NCBI GenBank assembly: GCA_015231755.1
Contig: JADGAZ010000001.1
Span: 245,909-309,908 of the forward strand
Reading direction: 5' to 3'
Length of the DNA: 64,000 bases
Origin: Magnetococcales bacterium
Lineage (GTDB): Bacteria; Pseudomonadota; Magnetococcia; Magnetococcales; Magnetaquicoccaceae
Positions 27,678-35,272 of this stretch are shown here, piece after piece. Below the pieces are notes generated by a model. The model was not told the origin of the DNA. It saw nothing but the letters and a program-made list of their open reading frames with translations, and ran no database searches. A program made the position numbers and the translations under genes. Position 1 is the first letter of the stretch, and each line of letters starts with the position of its first letter.

Positions 27678-27821
27678 TGAAAGTGGATTGGCATTTTTTG
27701 AGGTTGGAATAGTGAGATCCGGATCATGATCGCCCTATCCGGCGATTCACGGGTTTGATATAGTGGTGACATCGTCCAGAGGCTGCATTGACAGTTCAAG
27801 ATCCCTTTTCAAGGTGAGCGA

Positions 27822-28259
27822 ATGGTCGTTCAGAGATTGCTTGATAATGTTCCCTTTTTCTGGTCCTTCTCCGAGGAAGAAAAAAATCTTCTGATCAGTC
27901 TCGATTGTTACTTCGAGAGCTTTCAGGCCGGGGACTACCTGATCCACGAGGATGCCGAGGACAATGCCTTGTTCATCATCCTCAAGGGGACAGCCAGGGT
28001 TTCCAAGAAGTCTCATCCCGACAAAATCATCACCATCCTGGAGCCGGGCACGGTCTTTGGGGAGATCTCCTTTCTGACCCAGCGTCCCCGCTCCACCGAC
28101 GTGGTGGCGTGCGAGAAAATGATCTGTTTCACCATCAACGGCGAAACCATGTCTCAACTCGACTCCCAGATGCAGCATAAGATCAAGGACCAGTTGATCG
28201 AGATTCTGGTCCAGCGTCTGGATCAGATGAATCAGACCCTGCTGAATCTGGTGCGTTGA
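27822..28259 (+). CDS. Single-domain cyclic-nucleotide-binding protein
   Basis: A 145-residue protein with one cNMP-binding beta roll: FESFQAGDYLIHEDAEDNAL, GTVFGEISFLTQRPRSTDVV. The FGEISFL and RPRST segment is the phosphate-binding cassette. No HTH follows, only a helical tail (KDQLIEILVQRLDQMNQTLL). It sits between the two Trk pairs, so a role in ionic or nucleotide signalling to them is possible but inferred. Confidence 0.88.
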   Translation: MVVQRLLDNVPFFWSFSEEEKNLLISLDCYFESFQAGDYLIHEDAEDNALFIILKGTARVSKKSHPDKIITILEPGTVFGEISFLTQRPRSTDVVACEKMICFTINGETMSQLDSQMQHKIKDQLIEILVQRLDQMNQTLLNLVR

Positions 28260-28377
28260 CGACAGGCAGAAAAAGGTTGATTCGGATCGGTAAAACGCCG
28301 ATAAAAGGAGTATGAACCGAAAGATCGGGTGTGCCGGTCTGGTTGGTCCATTTGGCAAGTCTTGGGGCAGGTGTATC

Positions 28378-28773
28378 ATGTTCAACGCCATTCCAGCGAT
28401 CAATCTGTTGGGAACCAGCAATCCAATGCTGGAGCAAGCCAACCTTATCAAGGTTCCCCACGATCTACGCACCAACAATTCCGAGCAGTTGGCCGCCCGC
28501 AACGTGTCCGATGTCAAGCGCAACGCCAAGGGGCGCAACGCCCAGCGCAGACACGAAGAAGACGAAGAGGAACCCGAAGGGGGCGAGGAGTCGTTTCCCC
28601 AACCCCGGCATAAACCCACCATCCAGGAACGGTTGCTCCTGGCCAAACAGGGCAAGGTCAGCCTGAATCAACAGGCGGTCAACTCTTTGTTTTTGCGACA
28701 GTCCAGGAGTGGCGGGGCCTACAAGGGGACGCACACCGACAGTGAGCATCCCTCCATCGATGTGGTTGCATGA
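28378..28773 (+). CDS. Hypothetical protein with acidic low-complexity stretch
   Basis: A 131-residue protein starting MFNAIPAINLLGTSNPMLEQ. The middle is basic (DVKRNAKGRNAQRRHE) then acidic (EDEEEPEGGEE), and KPTIQERLLLAKQGKVSLNQ is predicted helical. No family is known to me. ATG 28378 is chosen for GGGGCAGG upstream; an earlier ATG at 28312 has its Shine-Dalgarno too close. It is 17 bases before trkA copy 2, so probably cotranscribed. Confidence 0.5.
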   Translation: MFNAIPAINLLGTSNPMLEQANLIKVPHDLRTNNSEQLAARNVSDVKRNAKGRNAQRRHEEDEEEPEGGEESFPQPRHKPTIQERLLLAKQGKVSLNQQAVNSLFLRQSRSGGAYKGTHTDSEHPSIDVVA

Positions 28774-28790
28774 CGGGTCGGATGTGATAC

Positions 28791-30146
28791 ATGAGCATGG
28801 AAATTATTATCATCGGCGCGGGCGTGGTGGGCATCTCCCTGGCCAAGAATCTTTCCGGCGAAGGCCACAACGTGGTGATGATCGACAATGACGCCGCGGT
28901 CATCAAACACCTGCAAGAAACCATGGATTTGCAGGCCATGCACGGCGACACCTCGGATGGGGAATTCCTGCTGGGGGCCGGACTGGACAAGGCGGATCTG
29001 ATCCTGGCGGTCACCAACTCCGACGAAAGCAACATCATTTTGCTGCTCATGGCCCGCTCGGTCAATCCGACCGCCCGCATCATCGCCCGGGTCCGCAAAA
29101 AACAGTTCCTGAAAAATCCCGCGCTGGTCCGTGGCGACACCCTGGGAGGCGCCATCGTCTTCAGTCCCGAGTACGCCGCCGTGGAGATGGTGCTGGATTT
29201 GTTGCAGGTGGATCAGGCCTTCGAGGTGGTCCCCTTCGACAACGGTTCCATCAGCATTGCCGGTTTCCGACTCGGCGAAGAGAGCGTATTGATCGGGCGC
29301 CCCCTGATGGAAATTCAGGAGTTGTCCCGGGCCGGCGCCTTGATCGTGGCTGTGGACAAAGGCGGTGAGGTGGTCATTCCCAACGGGCGCACCGTGCTGA
29401 ATGTCACGGACCGGGTGTTCATCACCACAGGCGCCAAGACCGAACTGTCCAAGATCATCACCCTGCTGGGTCGGCGACCGGTGCAAAACCGAAAGATCGT
29501 CATCGCCGGCGGTGGCTGGAAGGCCGAACAGATCGCCTCCAGAATTGAAAAGGCGGGGATTCCGGTTTTCATCCTGGAAAAATCCCTGGAACGCTGTCAG
29601 GAGTTGGCCGCCATCCTGGAAGAGACGGCGGTGATCCACTGCGACGCCACGGATCCGGAAACCATTCAGAAGATGGCCCAGGGGGCTTCCACCTTTATCG
29701 CCCTGACCGGGCATCAGGAGGTCAATCTGGTGCTGTGCCTGATGGCCCGCAAGTTTGGAGCGCGACGCGCCATCAGCCTGATGGACAACGAAGCCTATAT
29801 GACCATGGCTCCTTCCCTGGGCATCGATGCGGTGGTCAGCCCCAAGCTGGCGGCTGTGGGCAAGATCCTGCGGTTTCTGAGCATGGGCAAGGTGGTGGAT
29901 GCCGCGATGATGCTCAATGGCAGACTCGACGCTTTGTACATGGAAGCCCAGGAAAATTCACGCATTGTCGGCAAACCCCTGAAGGACCTGGGGCTGCCCA
30001 GAACCGTGATCGTGGCCGCCGTGGTCAAGAAGGGTCAGATGATCGTGCCCAACGGCAACATGACTTTGACCCCCGGGGATCACGTGTTGGTGATCACCTA
30101 TCCGGGTCATTTCCAACAAGTGGATGAATTTCTGGGCCTCAAATGA
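28791..30146 (+). CDS. trkA: TrkA copy 2 with a degenerate second nucleotide-binding motif
   Basis: A 451-residue TrkA. The first RCK motif IIIIGAGVVGISLAKNL is intact. The second reads IVIAGGGWKAEQIASRI, with GxGxxG broken (GGGWKA). The rest follows copy 1 closely (SLMDNEAYMTMAPSLGIDAV). It should gate the adjacent TrkH but may bind nucleotide only in the first half. The last four bases overlap trkH copy 2 (ATGA). Confidence 0.93.
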   Translation: MSMEIIIIGAGVVGISLAKNLSGEGHNVVMIDNDAAVIKHLQETMDLQAMHGDTSDGEFLLGAGLDKADLILAVTNSDESNIILLLMARSVNPTARIIARVRKKQFLKNPALVRGDTLGGAIVFSPEYAAVEMVLDLLQVDQAFEVVPFDNGSISIAGFRLGEESVLIGRPLMEIQELSRAGALIVAVDKGGEVVIPNGRTVLNVTDRVFITTGAKTELSKIITLLGRRPVQNRKIVIAGGGWKAEQIASRIEKAGIPVFILEKSLERCQELAAILEETAVIHCDATDPETIQKMAQGASTFIALTGHQEVNLVLCLMARKFGARRAISLMDNEAYMTMAPSLGIDAVVSPKLAAVGKILRFLSMGKVVDAAMMLNGRLDALYMEAQENSRIVGKPLKDLGLPRTVIVAAVVKKGQMIVPNGNMTLTPGDHVLVITYPGHFQQVDEFLGLK

Positions 30147-31582
30147 ACCTCCTTTTTGATCTGCGCGTCTTGAGTCTTCTGATCGCCCTGGTCGCGGGGT
30201 TTGAGATTTTTCCGGTGTTGTTGGCCTTGCACCTCGGAGAAAATCCCATGCCCATGGTGAACGCCTTCCTGGTGGCATCGGCGGCGGTCATGGTGGGGTT
30301 GTTTTTGAGTCGCAAGGCCCGTTCTGAATTGAATCCCCGGGATGGATTCCTGATTACCAGTCTTGGCTGGTTTCTGGCGTCGTTTTTTGGCGGCTTGCCC
30401 TATATCTTTCAGGGTGGCATGGATTTCCCGTCCGCTTTTTTCGAGACCGCCTCGGGTTTCACCACCACTGGTTCTTCGGTGATGACCGATATCGAGGCGT
30501 GGCCCCAGAGCATCTTGTTGTGGCGCAGCATCACCCACTGGCTGGGAGGCATGGGAATGCTGCTGATGGCCATCGCCATTCTGCCTTTTCTGGGGGTGGG
30601 TGGCACCCAGTTGATGAAGGCCGAAGTCCCCGGTCCCACCAAGGATCGCATGACCCCCCGGTTGGTCCATACCGCCCGGGCCTTGTGGGGCGTTTATACC
30701 CTGATCACCGTGGTTGGGGTGATGGGATTCATGTTTTGCGGCATGACCTGGCTTGAAGCGGTCAACCACTCCTTCGCCGCCATCGCCACCGGTGGATTCT
30801 CGATTAAAAATATGAGTTTGGGTTTTTATGCTCCCTCCGCCCAATGGTGGGCCATTGTAATCATGGTCTTGGGAGGTATGAATTTCCTGATTCACTATCG
30901 GGTGATCGTTTTTCGGGATTGGAAAGCCTTCACCTATGAAGAGTTGCTCGGTTATGGGGTGATCATCTTCATCTTCACGGCGTTCATTGTGGCGGTTCTG
31001 GTGCGCTGGAACCCGGTGTGGAGTCTGGAAGAGGTGGTGCGCCACTCATTGTTCCAGGTGGTGAGCATCATGACCACCACCGGTTTTGCCAGTACCGACT
31101 GGGAGCAGTGGCCCGCCATCACCCAGTTGTTATTGGGGTTGCTGATGGTGATCGGTGGCATGTCCGGTTCCACCGGGGGGGGCATCAAGGTGGTGCGGGT
31201 ACAAGTGCTGCTCAAGACCATTCCCAGCGTCACCGCCCGTCTGTTGCAGCCCAATCAGGTGGTGGTGTCGAAAATGGACCATCAACCCATCTCCCGGGAG
31301 ATCCTGGAGAACGCCGTGGCCTTGTTCATCCTGGCCCTGGGGTATGTGCTGTTCGGCGGCATGTTGCTCAACGCCATGGATATGGATCTGCTGTCGGCCA
31401 TGGGGGCGGCGTTGACCGCCTGGGCCAATGTCGGGCCGGGCTTCAATACCGTGGGGGCTATGGATAATTTTGCGCATGTCCCGGATTTTGGCAAAATCAT
31501 CCTGGCTTCGATGATGATCGTGGGCCGGTTGGAGATTTTCACCATTCTGATGCTGTTTTCAAGTAAGTTCTGGAAGGATTGA
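30143..31582 (+). CDS. trkH: Trk potassium channel subunit TrkH (copy 2)
   Basis: A 479-residue TrkH with filter segments GFTTTGSS, ATGGFSI, TTTGFAS and NVGPGFN, all four glycines kept. WRSITHWLGGMGMLLMAIAI is the conserved M2 region. It is translationally coupled to TrkA copy 2 and about 23 bases before a small Cys-rich gene. Confidence 0.94.
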   Translation: MNLLFDLRVLSLLIALVAGFEIFPVLLALHLGENPMPMVNAFLVASAAVMVGLFLSRKARSELNPRDGFLITSLGWFLASFFGGLPYIFQGGMDFPSAFFETASGFTTTGSSVMTDIEAWPQSILLWRSITHWLGGMGMLLMAIAILPFLGVGGTQLMKAEVPGPTKDRMTPRLVHTARALWGVYTLITVVGVMGFMFCGMTWLEAVNHSFAAIATGGFSIKNMSLGFYAPSAQWWAIVIMVLGGMNFLIHYRVIVFRDWKAFTYEELLGYGVIIFIFTAFIVAVLVRWNPVWSLEEVVRHSLFQVVSIMTTTGFASTDWEQWPAITQLLLGLLMVIGGMSGSTGGGIKVVRVQVLLKTIPSVTARLLQPNQVVVSKMDHQPISREILENAVALFILALGYVLFGGMLLNAMDMDLLSAMGAALTAWANVGPGFNTVGAMDNFAHVPDFGKIILASMMIVGRLEIFTILMLFSSKFWKD

Positions 31583-31604
31583 TGCTTTCTGGAGGAGCCA
31601 CCCC

Positions 31605-31877
31605 ATGGACGACTCCCAGTCCAACCCGTCGCAACCGGTGGATTGTCTGCGTTGCCGCCACTTCCAGATCACTTGGGAGGCCGATCATCCCCGGGCCTGT
31701 CGTGCCATGGGGTTCAAGACCGCCCTGTGGCCCTGGCAGGAGGTGTTGCGCAGTTCCGGCGGTCCCTGCCTGAAATTTGAACCCAAAGCCACCCCATCCC
31801 GGGGATCCCGGATGGACGACGGCCAGACCGATTCCCCGCATCCACCGGGGGGAGGGGGGTTCTCCAAGCGGGTTTGA
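31605..31877 (+). CDS. Small Cys-containing protein, possibly zinc-binding
   Basis: A 90-residue protein with a compact N-terminal unit (DCLRCRHFQITWEADHPRAC and later GGPCLKFEPK). Four cysteines in a CxxC...C...C arrangement suggest one metal site. The last 30 residues are Pro/Gly/Ser-rich and probably unstructured. ATG 31605 has GGAGG upstream. I recall similar short proteins next to metabolic genes but cannot assign a function. Confidence 0.6.
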   Translation: MDDSQSNPSQPVDCLRCRHFQITWEADHPRACRAMGFKTALWPWQEVLRSSGGPCLKFEPKATPSRGSRMDDGQTDSPHPPGGGGFSKRV

Positions 31878-31900
31878 TGCGTTTCAAACGGGTGCGTGGA

Positions 31901-32389
31901 TCATCCCGCCGTGGCACTTTGCACCGATGACAGTTCCTCCACCGAGAACATCTTGTCGATATCCAGAATCATGATGAACCGTCCATCATGCTTGCCCATG
32001 CCTTTGAGAAAGTCGGAACGCAGTTGCATGCCAATTCTCGGAGCGGGTTCGATCTGATCCGGTTCCAGTTCCATCACCTCCCGCACCGAATCCGCCAGCG
32101 CTCCCATGACCACAATGCCATCATCCTGGGCGATTTCCAGGATGATGACACAGGTGTTGATCGATTTGACACTCTGAGTCATCTTGAACTTCTGACGCAT
32201 ATCCACCACCGGGACCACGCTGCCCCGCAGGTTGATCACGCCGCACATGAAACCAGGGGTACGGGGCACTTTGGTGACCGACGTGAACTCCAGCACTTCG
32301 CGGATCTTGGCAATATCCACGGCGAAGACTTCGGTGCCCAGGGTGAAGGTCAGGTATTGTGTCGAGGTGGTTGTCTCTGAATCGTTCAT
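31901..32389 (-). CDS. cheW: CheW chemotaxis coupling protein
   Basis: A 162-residue CheW: QYLTFTLGTEVFAVDIAKIR, TPGFMCGVINLRGSVVPVVD (core motif) and DFLKGMGKHDGRFIMILDID. It links receptors to CheA. It is the last gene of the minus-strand cluster. ATG 32389 is chosen; ATG 32404, directly behind the receptor stop, is possible. Confidence 0.93.
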   Translation of the reverse strand: MNDSETTTSTQYLTFTLGTEVFAVDIAKIREVLEFTSVTKVPRTPGFMCGVINLRGSVVPVVDMRQKFKMTQSVKSINTCVIILEIAQDDGIVVMGALADSVREVMELEPDQIEPAPRIGMQLRSDFLKGMGKHDGRFIMILDIDKMFSVEELSSVQSATAG

Positions 32390-32410
32390 GGGTGCATCTC
32401 GCATGGTTCA

Positions 32411-35251
32411 TCAGGCTTGGTGGGACGAAGCGGATCCGGGGCGCGGTGCTGCGTGGGAGGAATCCGCAGGCACGGGGGTCAGGGGCGTTTCCCGCTCTTC
32501 CGACGTTTCCGACGGCGGGAGCGGGTTACGGTTGGCCAGGGACGATTCCGGCAGCCCGGAATCTTGAGGCGCGAAATAGGAAGTGGCCTGTTTCAGGGGT
32601 CCGGTGGTCAGATCGAAGACCGCTTTGGCCGACAGGATGATCTCACGGGCTGTGGCGATGTTTTTCTTGAGCAATTCATCGAGTTTTTCCAGGGCCACCA
32701 GAGCCCGTTCCGGGGAGTGTTCCAGGGCCATCAAGGCATTGGGTTCCAGATCCTGCGGCATGGGCATGGGGGGCAGCAGGTTTTCCAGGGAGGTGATGGT
32801 CCCGGCGGAGGCCAACAGACGTTCCCCGATCAAAAGATGCAAGGCATCCAGTTCGGTCTGCATCTCCTGGGTGACCCGCAGCACCGGAGACGCGGGAGGC
32901 GTGGACCCTTCCTTGTTGTGTTTGCCATGTTTGGACCCTTTGCCACCCTCTTCGGAGGTTTTGTGACCCGTGGGGGAGGGGGGGGAGGGGGTGGCCTGGG
33001 CGGCCAACTCCCGGGTGGTCTCCTGGAGCCTGACCAGACGCTCTTGAAGTTGACGCCAGCTCTCCATGGAGTCGTGGACCACCTGTTTGCCTTCGGTGAC
33101 GGCCTGGGCGGTTTGCCCCGCCATCCGTTCGGAGTGGTGCAGCAGCCGGGTCTGTTCGTGTACCAGTCGGGCGTGTTCCTGGATGAGCCGGGTGCTCTCC
33201 TCGGAGAACTGCCGGGCAATCTCTTCGATGGTGGTGCGGGCGTCGGCCAGCAGATCGGAGCCGGCGGCAGACTCCCGGGAGATCACCATGGCATGGGAAG
33301 CCAGTCGGCGGATGCGCTGGGCCATGGGGTCGGCAGCCAGTTGAATCCGTTGACCCGCTTGCGCCACCTCTTCGGAGACCGTGACCACGGAACGGGCCAG
33401 GGAACCCAGTTCATCCCGGCGTGTGTTGGTCTCTGGGGGTGTGAAGTGTCCGGAGGCCATGCGATTGAGGGTGAAGGCGGTTTCCCGCAAGGGATCGAGC
33501 AGATCCCGTTGAATCAGCCGGGAGCCCGCCAGGGTCAACAGGGCGACACAGGCGAGGATTCCCATCAGCAAGGGGGTGGCCTGACGGCCTGGGGCGGGTT
33601 CATGGATTTCGGTTTCGGTGATCACCGCCCAGGTGAAGCCATCCATGGGCAGGGGCGCGAAGCTGGAGAGTACCCGTTTGCCATCGGCGTGGGTGATTTC
33701 CAGGGTACCGGTTTCGCCGGCCAGGGCATTCTGGATCGCCTGGGGGGCCACCACCGTTGCTGCCGCGCCGCCGATGAAGGCCGTGGCGGTGGAGGGGTTG
33801 GTGGGATCGGTGAAGGCGTCGGAGCGGAGTTTTTCATCCGGTCCCACCAGAAAGATCCGGTAGGGGCTGGATTGGGCGAGCTGATGCAGCATGGCGGTCA
33901 TGGTGTCCGGGGCCAGTTGCAAGGCGGCCACCAGCACCAGTTGTCCGTTGTCGATCACCGGCTGGGCCATGAAGAAGGCGGGTTGATTGTCGCTCGGGGG
34001 ATAGGGGAGCAGATCCGACAGTCCCGCTTTTTGGCTTTTGAGGGTTTTTTGAATCAGTTGGCCCAGATTGGTGGAGGCGTAGCGACCGGTGAGCAGATTG
34101 GTGGCGAAGTCCGCCTGTCGCGCCGAGGTGTGAAACACCTCCCCGTTGGGGTGCACCAGAAAAAGATCATAATAACCAGCGGTTTCACTGAATTTCTGCA
34201 GCCAGTTGCGGGTCTCTCCGGGGTGGGGGGCAAAGATCCGGGAGGCTTCTTTTTCCGCCACGATGGCCCAGTGCAATCCTTTGACCTGGATCGGCGCCCA
34301 GGCCGCCAGCAGCGGTTGGTGTCCGGAGCCGGAGAGGAGGCCGGAGCCTGTCTTGTTGTCGAGGGCGGCCTGGATGGCGGCGGTGGGCAGGCTCTCCGGG
34401 GGGCGGGAGGCCGGCAGGTCGGAGCGCAGGCCATCGCTGGCGGCCAGCAGCAGATGGCCCCGCAGAGCCGGATCCACGCCGCTGTGGAGCAGTTGGGTCA
34501 GCACCGGACGGGAGATACGGGCGACGACCGAACCGATGATCGCGCCATCCTTTTTGACCGGTGCGCCGAAATACAGAGAGGAGAGGGCCTCCGGGGAGGC
34601 CTGGAGTGGCCAGTCCTGAATAGCCGGGGTTTCCAGGGCCTGCCGATGAATGGAGGCCAGTGGGGTCTCTTTGAGGGGTTTCTGGTTGATATTGTGGCCC
34701 AGTTCCGTTTGTCGGTTCAGGGTATAGACCACATCCCCCAAAGGAGAGATGAAATACAGATCCTCCAATCCCTGGGTGGGTTGGCGTCCGTGGATCGGCG
34801 GCACATAACCTTCCACGGTTTCCCGCCAATGTTTGTCGTCGTTTTTGCGCCCCCCCTGGCGAAACAGCCAGTCGATGGCGGCGATGCGTTTGACAAAGTC
34901 CGGATTGGCGGCCAGTTGGACCATATCGTTGAGTTGATTGGTCAAGAAGGTTTCGATGCGCTCTTTTTTCACATCCCGCAGCGATTCCAAGGCCCCACGG
35001 GCCTGCTGGTGGTTCTCGGCGGCGATTTGCGCGAGAATCTCCATGTCGGCGCGGCGTTCGGCGATGTGTCGTTTGATTTCGGTCAGGGCGATGGAACGGG
35101 CGGACTCCAGATGGGTGATGGTCTGGAGCCGTTTGGATTGATCGGCTTGGTGGTCTCGCAACCACCAGAAGATCAGAACCGGAATCAGCCCGCACAGCAG
35201 CAACAGAACGGTGAGCTTGGGACGCAACCGAATGTCTTGCAGTCTGATCAT
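32411..35251 (-). CDS. Chemoreceptor-like protein with large periplasmic sensor and no canonical signalling tip
   Basis: A 946-residue membrane protein. TM1 is near 14-30; a sensor region to about 570 contains repeated Cache-like folds (LEDLYFISPLGDVVYTLNRQ; YYDLFLVHPNGEVFHTS; RIFLVGPDEKLRSD; LSSFAPLPMDGFTWAVI). TM2 is near 573-595 (PLLMGILACVALLTLAGSRL), followed by a HAMP-like DLLDPLRETAFTLNRMASGHF. The cytosolic part is coiled coil, then a Ser/Pro/Lys-rich linker and a last helix bundle. The nearly invariant MCP hairpin tip (LLALNAAIEAARAGE-like) is not present. It lies between cheA and cheW, so it probably feeds this array or acts as an accessory sensor. Confidence 0.7.
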   Translation of the reverse strand: MIRLQDIRLRPKLTVLLLLCGLIPVLIFWWLRDHQADQSKRLQTITHLESARSIALTEIKRHIAERRADMEILAQIAAENHQQARGALESLRDVKKERIETFLTNQLNDMVQLAANPDFVKRIAAIDWLFRQGGRKNDDKHWRETVEGYVPPIHGRQPTQGLEDLYFISPLGDVVYTLNRQTELGHNINQKPLKETPLASIHRQALETPAIQDWPLQASPEALSSLYFGAPVKKDGAIIGSVVARISRPVLTQLLHSGVDPALRGHLLLAASDGLRSDLPASRPPESLPTAAIQAALDNKTGSGLLSGSGHQPLLAAWAPIQVKGLHWAIVAEKEASRIFAPHPGETRNWLQKFSETAGYYDLFLVHPNGEVFHTSARQADFATNLLTGRYASTNLGQLIQKTLKSQKAGLSDLLPYPPSDNQPAFFMAQPVIDNGQLVLVAALQLAPDTMTAMLHQLAQSSPYRIFLVGPDEKLRSDAFTDPTNPSTATAFIGGAAATVVAPQAIQNALAGETGTLEITHADGKRVLSSFAPLPMDGFTWAVITETEIHEPAPGRQATPLLMGILACVALLTLAGSRLIQRDLLDPLRETAFTLNRMASGHFTPPETNTRRDELGSLARSVVTVSEEVAQAGQRIQLAADPMAQRIRRLASHAMVISRESAAGSDLLADARTTIEEIARQFSEESTRLIQEHARLVHEQTRLLHHSERMAGQTAQAVTEGKQVVHDSMESWRQLQERLVRLQETTRELAAQATPSPPSPTGHKTSEEGGKGSKHGKHNKEGSTPPASPVLRVTQEMQTELDALHLLIGERLLASAGTITSLENLLPPMPMPQDLEPNALMALEHSPERALVALEKLDELLKKNIATAREIILSAKAVFDLTTGPLKQATSYFAPQDSGLPESSLANRNPLPPSETSEERETPLTPVPADSSHAAPRPGSASSHQA

Positions 35252-35272
35252 GCGGATTCCAAAGAGGGAAAG

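Noticed and set aside
31862..31900. Terminator between the Cys-rich gene and cheW
   Set aside because: Only a six-base GTTTGA/TCAAAC stem without a T-run.
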